Source: Taeniopygia guttata (Eukaryota > Chordata > Aves > Passeriformes > Estrildidae). Taken from it: a stretch of DNA of 64,000 nt. This document shows, one piece after another, positions 11,801-23,527 of this stretch (the stretch's first letter is position 1; each line of letters begins with the position of its first letter). Position numbers and translations under genes: made by a program. The stretch is taken from contig NC_133050.1 in the NCBI RefSeq assembly GCF_048771995.1, positions 2,182,501 to 2,246,500 on the forward strand, written 5' to 3'. Under the pieces are notes generated by a model. It was not told the origin of the DNA. It was given only the letters and a program-made list of their open reading frames with translations, and searched no databases.

Positions 11801-12639
11801 GAAACTCTGCAGAGGGACAGGGACAGCTGAGGGTCCTGGCAGGAAGTTGAGGGCTTCTTTGTGGTGTTTGCAGGGTGTTGGTGTTGGACATGCGCTGGGG
11901 AAGGAGTTGTCTGGGAGGTGAGAGGTCTGGGCTGGAATTTGAGTCTGTTTTAAGGCAGCATCCTTCGTTTGGCACAGCCTTGCTCATGGGTCTCAGAAAG
12001 AATATCCGTGACTGTTTGTGTTCATGGTCCTGATTGTGCTGCAGGAAACAAGAGGGGAGAGCTGTACTTTATTGGCCACTTAGATCTCTATACCGGGGCA
12101 GGGTTAACCATTTTGCCATCTACTCATTGTTGCCAGCAGTTGCTCCAGGTGCTCCTGCCAACAGCCCCTGCAGGCAGGAGCACAGCCCCCAGTGCACGTG
12201 GGTTTGGCTCCCTCTGGCACAGAAGCCCCCCAGGGGCACAGGTCTCTGGGGCAGGAGACGGGCACCAGCCCTGCCAGGGCTCGGGGCTGGCAGGTCTGCC
12301 TGGGTGGGGACTCTGCCACAGCTGCTGGTGTCAGCGCTCCCCGGGCCCCAGGGCTCAGAGCAGCATTCGTGACCTGGCCCACAGTTCCTTGTGTGTGCCA
12401 CACCCGCGGGTTTAGGGTGGCCACGGGCTGGGATGCGTCCTGAGGAGGCTGTGGCAGCTTCCATGGAAGGTTCTGTGCCCTTCCCAGCGCAGCTGTGTCG
12501 GCAACCCTGGGAGCTCCTTCTGCTGCCCTGAGCCCACAGAGCCGGGCAGTGTTTGCTGATGGTCTGAGCCGTTCCTAAAGATCCTGTCGGGCTGTCTCAG
12601 ACACTTGGGGCCAGGGATTCCTTCCAACCTGGGCCACTT
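11801..12639. other. Spacer, nothing recognised
   Basis: GC-rich sequence between a CR1 fragment and the 5' region of the MROH-like gene. No exon is supported. Confidence 0.4.
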
Positions 12640-13048
12640 TGGCTGGGCAGGGGGTGGCCCCAGGGCAGGTGGCAGTGTGTGCAAGGCCCCTTTGTGACAT
12701 GGTGCAGCATGGTTACTATGGCATAGAACGGGACAGGATGGCCTTTGTGACACGTGCTGACATAGGAGTGGCACTAACCAGAGCACGCCACTCTGCTCAG
12801 AGCAGGCGACCGGACAGGACGGGACAGAGCGGTGCCGTGAGGAGCCCCCGCACAGTGCGCTCATTCGTGCCTGACCCGGAGCTTTTCTGAGGCATTATTC
12901 CTACAGGTGACCTCGTGGCAAGACCACAGGACTTGGCAGCCCGTGGCCTTCCCGAGGCTTCTCTTTTGTAGGTGCCCTTGAGGACTTGTTGACTTGGAGC
13001 TTTCCCAAGCCATCTCTCTTTCAGGTGCCCTCGATACCAGACTCTGGC
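12640..13048 (+). promoter_or_regulatory. Probable promoter / 5'UTR of the MROH-like gene
   Basis: This stretch precedes the ATG at 13049. It contains direct repeats of a 'tttgtgacat...' element (12690 and 12745) and several pyrimidine-AG steps at about 12916, 12971 and 13024 that could be 5'UTR acceptors. No TATA box was identified, and the transcription start cannot be placed from sequence alone. Confidence 0.35.
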
Positions 13049-16000
13049 ATGGCGGGCAGATTTCTCGGCTTGTTCAGAGTGTTCAGGGGGAAGAAAAAGA
13101 AAAGCCCTGAAGCTGCTCCACCACAACAGCGTGAAAACCTGGAGCAGTTCCAGCCACCGGAGGACTGTGAGTGGCAGAGCTGGGCCACAGGACTGATGCC
13201 TGCAGCCAGCTTGGCCCCATCCCGTCCCTTCCTGTCCCATCCCATCCCATCCCATCCCATCCCATCCCATCCCATCCCATCCCATCCCATCCCATCCCAT
13301 CCCATCCCATCCCATCCCATCCCATCCCATCCCATCCCATCCCATCCCCTGGGGATGTGCCCATGGACAGGACAGAAGAGGGCCTGGGCAGACACCCCGC
13401 AGTGGCCGTGCTCCATCCCCTGGGGCATCCTGGGGCGGTCCCTGCCTGGGGAGCCCAGGGCTGGGCTGTGTTCTCCGGCCTCTCCCGCAGCCCCTCAGCC
13501 CTGGCCGCGCTCGCTCTTTGCCAGATGCAGCCCTGGACCGCACACAAGAGAAGAAACCTGCCCGTGGCCGTTTCCGCAAAACCCTGAAGGTGCCTGCAGC
13601 CATCCCCACCTGGGCTGGGCCTGCTGTCACTGCTCAGCCCAGCAGCACGCCTGGAGCACTCCATGGAACATCCCTGGCTTTCATTTCCTTTGTTCTCCTA
13701 CAGACGTTCTGGAAGTTCCCGTGCATTCGACGTAGAAAGACCGGCAGCGCAGCAGCTGAGGGCCCGGCCGAGCCTGGCTCGGGGCTGACCGAGCTCCAGG
13801 CTGAGCCTGATGTCAGCCCAGATTTGCCTGAGCGCTCAGAGAACTCTGACACCTCAGTGACTGAAACTCGGACAAAGATTCTTCTCACATCAATGACTGA
13901 GGATGTGGACATCACAAACGCCAAAACCAGAGACACTCAGGGCATCGCAAATACTGACACCATGCCCTCTCCAACTCTGAGTCAGGAACTCATATTCGAC
14001 TATTTCAAGGACCCTTGTGTTCCTTCTCAGCAGCAGGTAAGCAGCCTGGGGCCAGGCCTGGAGGCCTCCCAGCATCGTGTGTCCCCTCAAGCCATGGTCT
14101 CTGGGCCCCCTCAGCCTTTGAGGCCAGCACAGTGTGGAAGAAGGGAAGCACTTCTTTGAAATACTGGGCAAGTTGTTCCCTGGACAATGTTCCATTTCTC
14201 CCCCATGCTTCCTCCAGGTGCCAGCCAAGGTGAAGAACATCCACCAGCGTCTCATGTCCCAAGTCACTGTGGATGTCTGGCTGAAGAATGACATTTTGAG
14301 GCTGGCTGAAGAACACCCTGCTGACCTGGTGCTGACCCTCCTGCGCTGTGCCCCAGCGTGTGACAGGTACGGGGCCCACGAGCCTTGAGAGCTCAGGGCT
14401 CAGCAGCCTTAAGGGCCCACGGCCCTGCACAGCCTGTGCAATGGGCTCTGCCAGACAGGCAGAGAGGCCCAGGAGCCTCGGGCCCCTCTGTTCCCTGAGC
14501 CTGCTGCCAGCGCTCCCCCCCTGCCCTTCAGGGCACAGGGGCTCTGTCACCTGGGCCCCCACGGGTGCACAGGGCATGGTGCCGTGACTGAGATGCCCCT
14601 GACACAGAGCTCTGATCCCACAGAGCCGCTGCAATGATGTGGAGAACCATAGGCTCATCGAGTCCCACAGTGGAAAAGGTGCTGCCAACGCTGCTCTGTG
14701 TGATGGAGAACTGGCCTCTGCACAGCACGTGCACCTCTGATGGGGACAACGAGGAAGTCTTTGCCCTGGCTGTGAGTTTCTGGAACTGGCCTTTGCTCAC
14801 CCCCAGGTTGCCAGCAGCTCTCCATCCTCTCCATCATTCAGTTGCTGGGCTGAAACCTGGGCTAGGGCCAGGCTCAGGAGGCACCAGGCCCGCTGCTCCC
14901 CCTGCGTCGGCTCTTGGGCCCTGCCCCATGGACACCTTGGCACTGAGCGCTGCCTTGGGCTGTTCTCTTGCAGGCAACTCTGGGTCTCTGGGTGATTCTC
15001 CAGGTGCCTGAGTGCCAGGAGGCGATAAACCTTTATTCCCCCCGCCTGTTTGTGGCTCTGCTCTTCCATCTTGTCATCACCACACAGCAGATACCATCAG
15101 AGGAAGTTGCTACATTCTGGAGAGCATGCTGGCAGGCACACCACCTTCACTGCAAGCCCAACAGGTCCCAGTCCCCCTGTCCTTCCCGTGCCCTTGTGGC
15201 CAGTGCCAGCGCTCCCAGTGTGACCTGGGCTTTGCTCTGCACACAGGTTTGCAGTGCAGGCCATAAAGGCTCTGCTCTGCCGACTGCAGTGGGACCATGT
15301 GGTGCTGGCTATGGAGCGCAAGCGTGACTGGGACATGCTGCTGCGTGCTGACACCCAGCACGTTGCTGTGGGCCTGCTGGCCAGGTGAGACCCCCTTCTC
15401 CCCACGGTCCCCAATTTGTGCCCTGTGCCCAGGTGCCCCTCACAGTCCCTGCGGTCATGGGCCAGAGGGCCTTTTCACTGAGGGACAGCCAAGGAAACTG
15501 GAAAAGGCTTGGAGAGGAGGGTGCCCAGAAGGGGCCGCCTCCCAAAGCGCCCACATCCTCTCCAGGGATGCTGGGGAAAGACCCGAACTCTGTGAGTCCC
15601 TCCTGGGAGGGGTTTGGCCTTCCCACCTCAGGGCCTTTTTCCCCCCTTGCCAGGGTGTTGTGCCATGTCTTGGACCCCTTCTGTTCCCGCATTGCATTCC
15701 GCCTGCTCCAGCCACAGAGCAGGGAAGAGCCGTGCTGGGATCTGCCCTCCCTGGCATTCCTGGTGGAGGTGAGCCTGTTGGCCAGCGCTGCCTGCCTCAG
15801 CTGCCTCCCGGCTCTCTGCCCTCTCGCAGCCGCAGCTGCCTGGGACGGTGCCCACGCCCCGTGCTGCTGCCTGGGCCCGGCCCTGTGCGGTTCTGGGCTC
15901 CTGCCGGCCGGGTCCCCTGTCACTGCCCTGTGCCTTTCAGGTCCTCGGGGGCCTGGACTTGAGTGAATGCGGTGACAGCGTTCTGGAGATGATGTCAAGG

Positions 16001-18321
16001 TACCTGCGGAGCGAGTGCAGGGAGCGGCGTCGCCTGGCGCTCCGAGGCCTTGTGGTGCTCACCAAGGATCCCTCGATGGTGAGAAGGGGGCAGCAGCTGA
16101 AGCTGCGCTGGGCAAAGCAGCCCCTTGGGCTGGCAGGGCTTCAGGAGCTGAGGCAGCTGCTCCCAGCTCTCCTGCCTCACCTGCCCCAGTGCTTTGGGAC
16201 AGGCCTTTGGCCTGTGGGCCCTGCAGCAGCAGGGTGGGCCTGCAATGCCAGGGCGGTGTTGGCCGTGCAGCCATCCACGGCTCCCCAGCCCACCCTTGTG
16301 TTCCGCACAGGCCAGAAGAATGTACCCGCTGTCTCAAAGCCTTCTGGAGCTGCTGGGCGATGCAGATGGAGAGGTGGTCAGCATGAGCCTCCGTGTGTTC
16401 ACAAATGTCCTCCAGCACAAAGACATCCTGGTATCCAGCACCACTGCCCCAAAGCTCGCTGAGGCACTCCTCCTGCTCTTTGACCATGTAAGGCTCTATG
16501 TCCACAGCCATGGGCACAGACTGCCCGCATACACTTTTCCCTTATGGATTTTCTGACATTGTCTCTGGTGAGCCTGGAATAATTGGTCTTAAAAGTCTTA
16601 TCCTCTTCTTTTCTAAAGGACAGCAGCTATGTGCGCTTGCTCTCTATTTTACTCTTTGACAAGATCATGAACTTTCTAGTGGATGAGGGAGAAAAGCCCA
16701 TGAAGAAGATTTTGTGTCAGAGCTTGCTCCCACTTTTCTTGCACTGCCATGAGGACAACCAGCGCGTGGCAAATGTGAGGTTTTGTGTGATGCTGGTGGA
16801 TCTCTGGGAGGGGGCTGGGCTGCCTCCTGCCCTGGCGCCGGGCGGGCTGCAGCCTCCTCCAGGCCCTTGCCACAGGGACGCGGGTCCTGCGCCCTGGGCT
16901 CTGGGGCCATCTCTGGGTCTCGGCTGCTCTCCAGGCTTCTCGGGAAACGCTGCTTGGTGTGGCCGAGTTTTTGAAGAAGAGGAATCTCAAGAAGCTGCTG
17001 AAGAAGGAGCAGCTGTCAAAGTTTGCCGAGTGCCTGGTAAGGAGGGCCGGGAAGCCGCAGCCCCAGCCTGGAGAAGCCCCCTGAGCGCGGTGCTCGGTGT
17101 GCGGGCTGGCAGCTGTGCCCCTGCCCGCTGCTGCAGCCCGAGGCCGCGCGGGCTCTGCTCCAGGCTCCTGCGGCCCGAGCCGGGTGCCGATGGAGCCCCG
17201 GCCCGGCGGGGCTGCGGGGCGGCACCGCGGCTCCCCGGGCAGCAGCCGGCCCTCTGCCCCCTCCAGAGCCCGGCGCCAGCGGCTGCTGGCCGGGCCTCAG
17301 GGCTGTGCGGGCAGGGGAGGCCGGGGTTTGCGCAGGGAGCGCCCGGCCCAGGGGCTGAGCCCGCGCCAACCCTTCCCTCCTGCCGCTCTCTGCAGCTGGC
17401 AGAGGACAGCAGCAGCGCGGCCGAGCACCTGCGCCGGGCCCTGCCCTACCTGCAGAGCCCACAGGAGCCCCTGCGAGAGGCGGCCATCAGGTTCATGGGT
17501 GAGCCACCAGCCCGGGCTCCCTCCCCGCCCCGCCGCAGCTCGGCCCCAGCCCCTCTGCTGCCCCGGCAGCGCCACCCGGGCCGGCGCCTCTGGCAGCCGT
17601 GCCCTGGGGCGGCAGCGTGCGGCGAGGGCCCGGGCTGAGCCCTGCCGGGCCAGGAGGCCGTGTGGCCCCAGGGCTGGCAGCGCCGCTGGCAGGGAGCTGT
17701 GCCGCTGGGCCTGACAGGCTCTGTGTTCCCAGGGATGGCCGGGCGCTACCTGAAGGGACAGCCAGTCGAGCTTCACGTTCTCACTCAGGGTGAGTGAGGG
17801 CAGCGGGCTGTCAGCGGGGGCTGGCCGGGAGAGCTGCAATGCCGGCCAGGGAGCTGCAATGCCTGTCCCGGCTGTGGCCAGCTTCGCTCCTTGTGTGGAC
17901 AAGGGCTGGTGTGGGCAGGGCACAGAGAGATTTCAGGGACGCCAGTGGGGGGATTCGTGACCAGCGCCTTGCGGCTGATCCCGTTGGGTCTTCCTCTCTG
18001 TTAGGCATGGCGGGAGCTGTGAGAGATGGCCTTAGCAGAAGAATTGCTGGGTGGCCCTCTGGGCTCTGACTGTGGTAGTTTATCTGTCTTCCAGCCCTTG
18101 AAGTCATGAGCGAAGATGACAGCCCATCCTCCACTAACCTGGAAATTCAGGAAATTTTTGGGAAGAGATGTGCAGAACTAAGGTCATCTGCTGGATTCAC
18201 AGAACCACGATCCCAAGAAGAGTACCAGGAGACAGTGAAGAGAGCACCAGGACTCAACGTCACTGGAGCCCCAGGCACACCTGATGCTGGCCACAGCTGT
18301 GCCTGCTGCAAGCTCCCATAG
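13049..18321 (+). CDS. MROH7-like: MROH-like (maestro heat-like repeat) protein, intact, 15 exons
   Basis: Exons: 13049-13166, 13525-13589, 13704-14036, 14218-14366, 14624-14771, 14974-15164, 15247-15384, 15654-15768, 15941-16078, 16311-16487, 16619-16774, 16935-17036, 17396-17498, 17733-17789, 18095-18321. Every junction has AG/GT and matching phase. The sum is 2217 nt, about 738 codons, ending in TAG. The N-terminus is short and basic (GKKKKSP), then an acidic low-complexity stretch, then alpha-helical HEAT-type repeats (for example LLELLGDADGEVVSMSLRVF, AEHLRRALPYLQSPQEPLRE). No signal peptide or membrane segment is seen. HEAT proteins of this family are thought to be protein-interaction scaffolds; no catalytic role is known or visible. 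MROH-like genes are multicopy in birds, and this window holds a second, broken copy at 9235. The assignment to MROH is confident; the exact subfamily is not. Being open across 15 exons argues that the gene is functional. Confidence 0.88.
13236..13345 (+). repeat. (CCCAT)22 microsatellite
   Basis: Twenty-two perfect tandem copies of CCCAT lie in intron 1 of the MROH-like gene, just 70 bases after the donor. Perfect identity suggests recent expansion and likely length variation. Confidence 0.97.
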
Positions 18322-18452
18322 CTTCTGCCTTCCCCTTCCCTGTTGATGGCTCCCTCCCCATTCCCTGTTGACAGCTCCTTCCCTCCAGCCCTCAGACCCT
18401 GCCAATCCTTTTTTTTTTTTCCCAATCTCATCCCTTCCCTTTCCCTTCCATT

Positions 18453-18458
18453 AATAAA
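18453..18458 (+). terminator. Polyadenylation signal of the MROH-like gene
   Basis: AATAAA lies 132 bases after the TAG stop, in a pyrimidine-rich 3'UTR. The same signal and context occur at 9471-9476 in the orphan copy. The retroviral LTR starts about 68 bases downstream. Confidence 0.75.
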
Positions 18459-18525
18459 GAGTTTGGTTTCTCCTCCTTACCTGCATCTCTGTGGAGCGGA
18501 AGCGGCACAAATCCCGGGCCCTGGG

Positions 18526-18881
18526 TGTTGCCTTTATAAAGGGCAACCAGCGACCTGGTTCAGGTGGCAGCACGGCAGCCTGGTCTCGCCCAGGCCACTC
18601 GGGCTAATCAACACACGCGGATACCAATGTGGCAGACGGTCGAAAAGCCTTTATTATCTCATCTCGTGGGTTTAAATAGTCTTGGGGGTCTTTGCTACGT
18701 CAGAGGGGGGTTGGGGGGTCTCAGGGGTTAGTCGGGAGTGGAAATTTACCGGGGCAGGTGTGGCTACATGCTTCTGGGGCTTCAGGGGTTAATAGCTAAC
18801 GTGGGGAAGGGAGAAGGGGAGGGGTCTATCTTTCCGTGACATCCCGTGATCTTCCGCTTCGCCTGTCCCTTGCCTACCACA
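18526..18881 (-). mobile_element. 3' LTR of the endogenous retrovirus
   Basis: 356 bases, TGTTGCC...CCTACCACA on the plus strand (TG...CA). On the minus strand a TATA-like TATTTAAA (about 18667-18674) lies just upstream of AATAAAGG (about 18647-18654), the compact promoter-polyA arrangement of a short R region. Two base-level features separate it from the 5' copy: an extra T near 18859 and an extra base near 18588. Confidence 0.92.
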
Positions 18882-18895
18882 TCTCCCCCCTCCTT
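18882..18895 (-). promoter_or_regulatory. Polypurine tract
   Basis: On the minus strand AAGGAGGGGGGAGA directly precedes the TG of the 3'LTR. This is the expected primer site for plus-strand DNA synthesis. Confidence 0.88.
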
Positions 18896-19049
18896 ATCAC
18901 ATACAAAATGAGGTAGTCGTAGATATAGGCACTGGGGTGAGGTACAAACTTGCAACTTGTTAAGGAAAGGGTGGTTTGGTAAATCTGGGTAATTTTTTCA
19001 AGGCAGGTGTTGAATGCTTTAGCTACTGACCGTGTTTGCAGTTTTCGGT

Positions 19050-20960
19050 TTACAGCATTTGTTGGTGGCCTATGAACAGAATGTTTGCCCTTTCCAGACG
19101 GGCCTGAACAAACGAGACTAGTTTGTTCAGCAGGCATGGTCCGATGGTAATAGCTAAAAGCAGTATCGCCAGTGGACCTACCAGGGCGGAAATTAAAGTG
19201 GTGAGCCAAGGTGATTGATTGAACCAGGATTCAAACCAGCTCTGCTGGGTCTCCCTGTCTCTCTTTCTCTGAGCCAGTCTGTCTCGGAGTTCTGCCATGG
19301 AGTCTTTAACGACTCCCGTATGATCTGCATAAAAGCAGCATTCATCTTTCAAGGCTGCACACAGTCCTCCCTGCTGCATGAACAAGAGGTCCAGTCCTCG
19401 CCTATTTTGTAAGACCACTTCTGAAAGCGAAGAGACTGATTTCTCTAAATAGGAGATGGACTTCTCGATCCTCTGCAGGTCCTCGTCGATGGTCATTTGC
19501 AGCTGAGAGAGTCCGTGCTGCTGGGTTGCGATGGCTGAGACACCCATGGCTGTGCCAGCTGCTCCCAAGCCAAGCAGCATCGCGATGGTTATACCTGTGA
19601 TGATTTCCCTTTTGTGGAGTCTGTTAGGTTCTTCGAGAAGATGGTATATCTCTTCGTCTGAGTGATACAAGACCCTGGGGACAATCAGAACTTGAACACA
19701 GAAATCGGTAGAGTCATTGAATTTGGCAAGGAACACACAAGGACTCACTCCGGACCTTTGGCAAACCCACATCCCAGACGCAGATGGGATCACCCACTTG
19801 TTAGTTTTTCTGTTGGGTTTGACAACTTTAGTGCAGAAGTTGCCTTTCTGCTTTGCTAAGGTTGCATTCCCAAAACATCTGCCCTGTCCTGTGATTTGAC
19901 TCAGGGTGATTCCTCTGCAGGGAGTGTCCCATCTGCACTAGTGGGGGGTGCTGGCTGTGGAGTAACTGAAGGGGGTGTCCAAAGCAATGCCTTCATAAAA
20001 AGGGGGTTTGACATCATAGCAAAGCCAACAGGAGTTAGTTAGGTTTGGTTTGGTTTCGTTTAGGGTTAGAAAGGTAGCTTCTAGCATGCGAAAGATTGGG
20101 TTTGGGTCTGACTCAGCCGTGCGGCCTATCTGGGGGGTATCTGCAAGGCTGGTCGGGGTGTCAGTGACTTTTGGGGGCAAGGTTTTGGGGTGGGTTGTGT
20201 TTTTCCCTCTCAGCACATTCTTGATAATTTTGTTGGGTCCCACTGGTCGAGGTGCTGGCGGCTGGAGCCTGGTAATTCTCACATTCACCCACCTCCTCGG
20301 TCCTCTGAGGACCACTGTCCATGTTCTACCCGTGGCCCAGCTAGGGTGATCTGGCTGTAGGACAGTCATGTTATAACTTACACATCCCCGTAGTCTGGGC
20401 TGTGCATTGTGGTCTCCGCAGCCAAAGGGTGCCCAGGTGAACTGTAAGAATTTGTCGGGCTCCTGCGGTTGCCACCCGTCTCCCCATGGTCTGGCATCTG
20501 TAACAATGGTTTCGCAGCCCCAATATCCACAATGTCCCCACCCCGGGTAGTCACAGTACCTTTTCCCTGGGTTGGACGCTGGGCACCAGTAAGATATGTA
20601 CATGAGTATGATGTGCGGGCTTGAGGGCCGTATTTTCGGTTGCCCTGGAAACAGATCGGCTATGTGGAATACGAAGGATGGAGCGTTTGTGGTGGTGACC
20701 TCTTTGAACACCTTGTCACTTGAAAGATGTTGCATGACCCATCTGAACGGCTGGTGAGGGTAGTGGCCTGGGTCGGCTTGCCCCCCGGCCACAAGCCCCA
20801 CCAGCAGGATTGCACAGAGACACTGTGCGAGTCTGGGTCTCACCGCCGTGGGACGCTCAGGTTCTGTCTGGTGGCTTGGTGGTCCGTTATCTCTCTCTGG
20901 AGCAGGGGTGTGTGTATCGCGGGGACGGTCCACGAGCGTGTCCTGCGAACGAAAACTCAC
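19050..20960 (-). pseudogene. env: Retroviral env, one in-frame stop between SU and TM parts
   Basis: The surface part (20960-19938) has a hydrophobic leader (CAILLVGLVAG) about 50 residues in, four or more N-glycosylation sequons and a CWLC motif near its end. A single TAG at 19938-19940 interrupts the frame. The same frame is open again to TAA at 19050. The transmembrane part has a basic processing site (HKR), a hydrophobic segment, an immunosuppressive-type region with the CX6CC pattern (CAALKDECC), a membrane anchor (AILLLAITIG) and a short tail. These are gammaretroviral-type features. The frame starts with GTG at 20960 and overlaps the pol stop by four bases. No ATG precedes the leader, so the start codon must come from elsewhere, probably gag by splicing (see the 26160-26166 entry). 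As it stands the gene makes at most a truncated surface protein. Confidence 0.9.
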
Positions 20961-23527
20961 AGTTTTCCATTAGTTTCATTCTGAAGGTCATGTTTGATCG
21001 ACCTGAGTGGACACCACCTGATCTTGTCCTCCTTTTTAACTGCCGCGTACCCTCGTCCCATAAGCACCAGTCTCCAGCCCCGTTCCCACTCGCCCAGCTC
21101 GTTTTTGACCATGACCTGTGGGCCCTCCTCTAGTGTCTGGGTGGCCCAGTGTTTTCGAATGGGACTGTTTGCTTCATCTCCCCTAGGGAATTGGTTCAGT
21201 GCTAATAGCGCGGTTGCTAGCATGCGTGTCTGGTCTCCTGAGGGGATGGATTTAGCAAAGCCCTCTGCCTTTGCCAATACTTCTAACTTGGCTTTTAGGG
21301 TCTGATTTGCTCGCTCGACAATGGCCTGTCCGGTGCTGTTATATGGGATTCCCTGCGCTAAGGTGATACCCCACACCAAGGCGAATTCCCGCACTGATTT
21401 GGAGATAAAATTGGAAGCATTGTCAGTTTTAATTTGCTTGGGGATACCAAGCCATGCCATAACTGTCAGCCAGTGCTGGATCGTGGCCTTGGAGTTGGGT
21501 TTGAGGTGCTGTGTCGCTATGATCACTCCGCTGTAGGTGTCCACTGTCACTGCAAGCCATGCTCGGGGCTTCAGCAGTTCGCAGAGGGTGAAGTCTGACT
21601 GCCAGATTTCTGACGCCTTGAGGCCCCTCGGGTTGACTCCACCGGTCCATAGGGGTGACTTCTGGCAGTGAGGGCAGGTGGCCACTACGTGTCTCGCGTC
21701 CGCTGTCGAGATCCCGCATCTCTTCGTCAGTGCTTTGGCCCCTATGTGGAGTGACTCGTGCAGCTGACGAGCTTCCTGCAGCGTCCACACTCCCTTCGCT
21801 GCGGCATCTGCTTTGTCATTGCCTGTCTGGAAGAAGCCCTTGACTGGGTTATGGCTGTTGACGTGGATGACGGACACGGTGCCCTGGCGTGAGGAGAGTG
21901 CCTCTTCAAGCATGGAGGCCGTTGTGGATGTTGACACACCTGGTCTTGACATGGCTAGGCAGAGCTTTGCCACGAATATAGAGTCTGTCATGATGTTGAG
22001 GTGTTCGTCCTGGAAAAGTCCGCACGCCAAGACCACTGCTGCTGCTTCCAGCTGTTGCACTGACAGCGTGGGATCGCATGTTTTGACGCAATGCCATGTT
22101 TCTCCTGTTTGCCACACTGCTGCTGCGGTAGAAGTCATGGAGGAGGCATCTGTAAAGACCGTTGGCCCTGGTTGCGGTCGGTCCATGACCTTCGGTGGCA
22201 CATCTATGTCGACAATGGTCAGTAGCTGGGTCCAAGGTGGTTTGGTGGCGTAGGAAATTTCTCCCCCGAAGCCAGTGAGAGCGAGGGCCAGGTGCTCCGA
22301 TATCGCAGTTGACTCCGTGGTTGGTCGCTTGCGGAAGGGGACGTGGATCCTTGCCGGCTCGGTTCCCAGGTGTCTCAGGGCGAGTCTCCTGCCTTTCATG
22401 ATGAGGTTAGCAACGCATTCAACTCCTGGGGAGAATGCGTGAGTTGGTCTTCCGAGGACCACCCATTGGATCGGCTGGGATTTTTCGGAAGGTCCTTGGG
22501 CAAGTGCTCCCACTCCTCCCTTCTGTGTGAAGTGGACGTATAAGTCCAGTGGTACGCTCGGGTTCCACCTGGCAAGCAGGCTAGTGGACATCTGACGTTC
22601 GATGAAGTCGAGGGATTTCGTTGCTTGCGGCATCAGCTCCTTGGGGTCCCAGGGGTGTTTTCCTTTCAGGAGGTCATACAGGGGGTCCATGACCTCTGGG
22701 GGAACTAGGACGATGTTGCGGAGCCACTGCAGAGATCCCACGAGTCGCTGCATGTCGTGGAGGGTCTTGATGTCTCGGCGGACCTTTATCCTGGGTGGGG
22801 TCACGTAGGAGTTTGTGATCCCCACTCCCAGGAAGGTCACGCACGGTCCTCTCTTGATCTTCGTGTTCGGGATCTCGAAACCGTTGGCCTGGAGGGTTTC
22901 CGTGATCGTGGACACTAGGTGATCCACTTGGCTTGCTGATGGTGCAGCGACGAGGATGTCGTCCATGTACTGAATGATGGTCGCAGCAGGGTGGGAGTGT
23001 CGGACTGGCATCAGTGCCCTGTCCACGGTAATCTGGCATATGTTCGGGCTGTCCACAAGGCCTTGAGGTAGCACCTTCCATTGGAAGCGGAGGTTAGGTC
23101 GCTCGCCGTTCGGGAACACGACGGAGAAGGCGAACCGTTCTTTGTCCTCGGCATGCAGGGGTATTGAAAAGAAACAGTCTTTGATGTCCAGCACTGCGCA
23201 CGGCTGCCCTTTGGGGATGGCTGAGTTCGCGGGCAGTAGTGTCTGAACTGGACCCATGGGCTGAATTGTCTTGTTCACTTCCCTCAGGTCGTGGATGAGG
23301 CGGTAGCCTTCTCCTGATCTCTTGGGGATTACAAACACAGGGGTGTTCCACGGGCTGGTGGAGGGTTCAATGTGGCCCTTTTGTAGCTCGCGGTCGACCA
23401 GTTCCAGCAAGGCTGTCATTCGAGGCTTTGACAGGGGCCACTGCTCAACCCATACGGGGTCTGGTGATTTCCAAGTCAGTTTGATTGGCAGCAGTGGGTG
23501 TACAGCAGTGGCCCTCATTATAAATTT
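20957..23527 (-). CDS. pol: Retroviral pol: reverse transcriptase, RNase H, integrase
   Basis: Entered from pro by -1 frameshift at 23521-23527, then open for about 854 codons to TGA at 20957-20959. Reverse transcriptase shows LPQG and the catalytic YMDD (in QYMDDILVA). RNase H shows the TDAS start of its active site. Integrase has the HHCC zinc finger (HVVATCPHC as its CxxC end) and the three catalytic acidic residues in WQSDFT, KTDNASNF and GQAIVERAN. The domain order and length are normal for class II retroviruses. No stop or frameshift was found, so the enzyme set looks intact. It ends four bases into the env frame. Confidence 0.93.
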   Translation of the reverse strand, partial: KFIMRATAVHPLLPIKLTWKSPDPVWVEQWPLSKPRMTALLELVDRELQKGHIEPSTSPWNTPVFVIPKRSGEGYRLIHDLREVNKTIQPMGPVQTLLPANSAIPKGQPCAVLDIKDCFFSIPLHAEDKERFAFSVVFPNGERPNLRFQWKVLPQGLVDSPNICQITVDRALMPVRHSHPAATIIQYMDDILVAAPSASQVDHLVSTITETLQANGFEIPNTKIKRGPCVTFLGVGITNSYVTPPRIKVRRDIKTLHDMQRLVGSLQWLRNIVLVPPEVMDPLYDLLKGKHPWDPKELMPQATKSLDFIERQMSTSLLARWNPSVPLDLYVHFTQKGGVGALAQGPSEKSQPIQWVVLGRPTHAFSPGVECVANLIMKGRRLALRHLGTEPARIHVPFRKRPTTESTAISEHLALALTGFGGEISYATKPPWTQLLTIVDIDVPPKVMDRPQPGPTVFTDASSMTSTAAAVWQTGETWHCVKTCDPTLSVQQLEAAAVVLACGLFQDEHLNIMTDSIFVAKLCLAMSRPGVSTSTTASMLEEALSSRQGTVSVIHVNSHNPVKGFFQTGNDKADAAAKGVWTLQEARQLHESLHIGAKALTKRCGISTADARHVVATCPHCQKSPLWTGGVNPRGLKASEIWQSDFTLCELLKPRAWLAVTVDTYSGVIIATQHLKPNSKATIQHWLTVMAWLGIPKQIKTDNASNFISKSVREFALVWGITLAQGIPYNSTGQAIVERANQTLKAKLEVLAKAEGFAKSIPSGDQTRMLATALLALNQFPRGDEANSPIRKHWATQTLEEGPQVMVKNELGEWERGWRLVLMGRGYAAVKKEDKIRWCPLRSIKHDLQNETNGKL

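Noticed and set aside
12797..13630. Long minus-strand open frame with repeated GWDGM units
   Set aside because: It is only the translation of the (CCCAT)22 array and flanking intron and exon antisense of the MROH-like gene.
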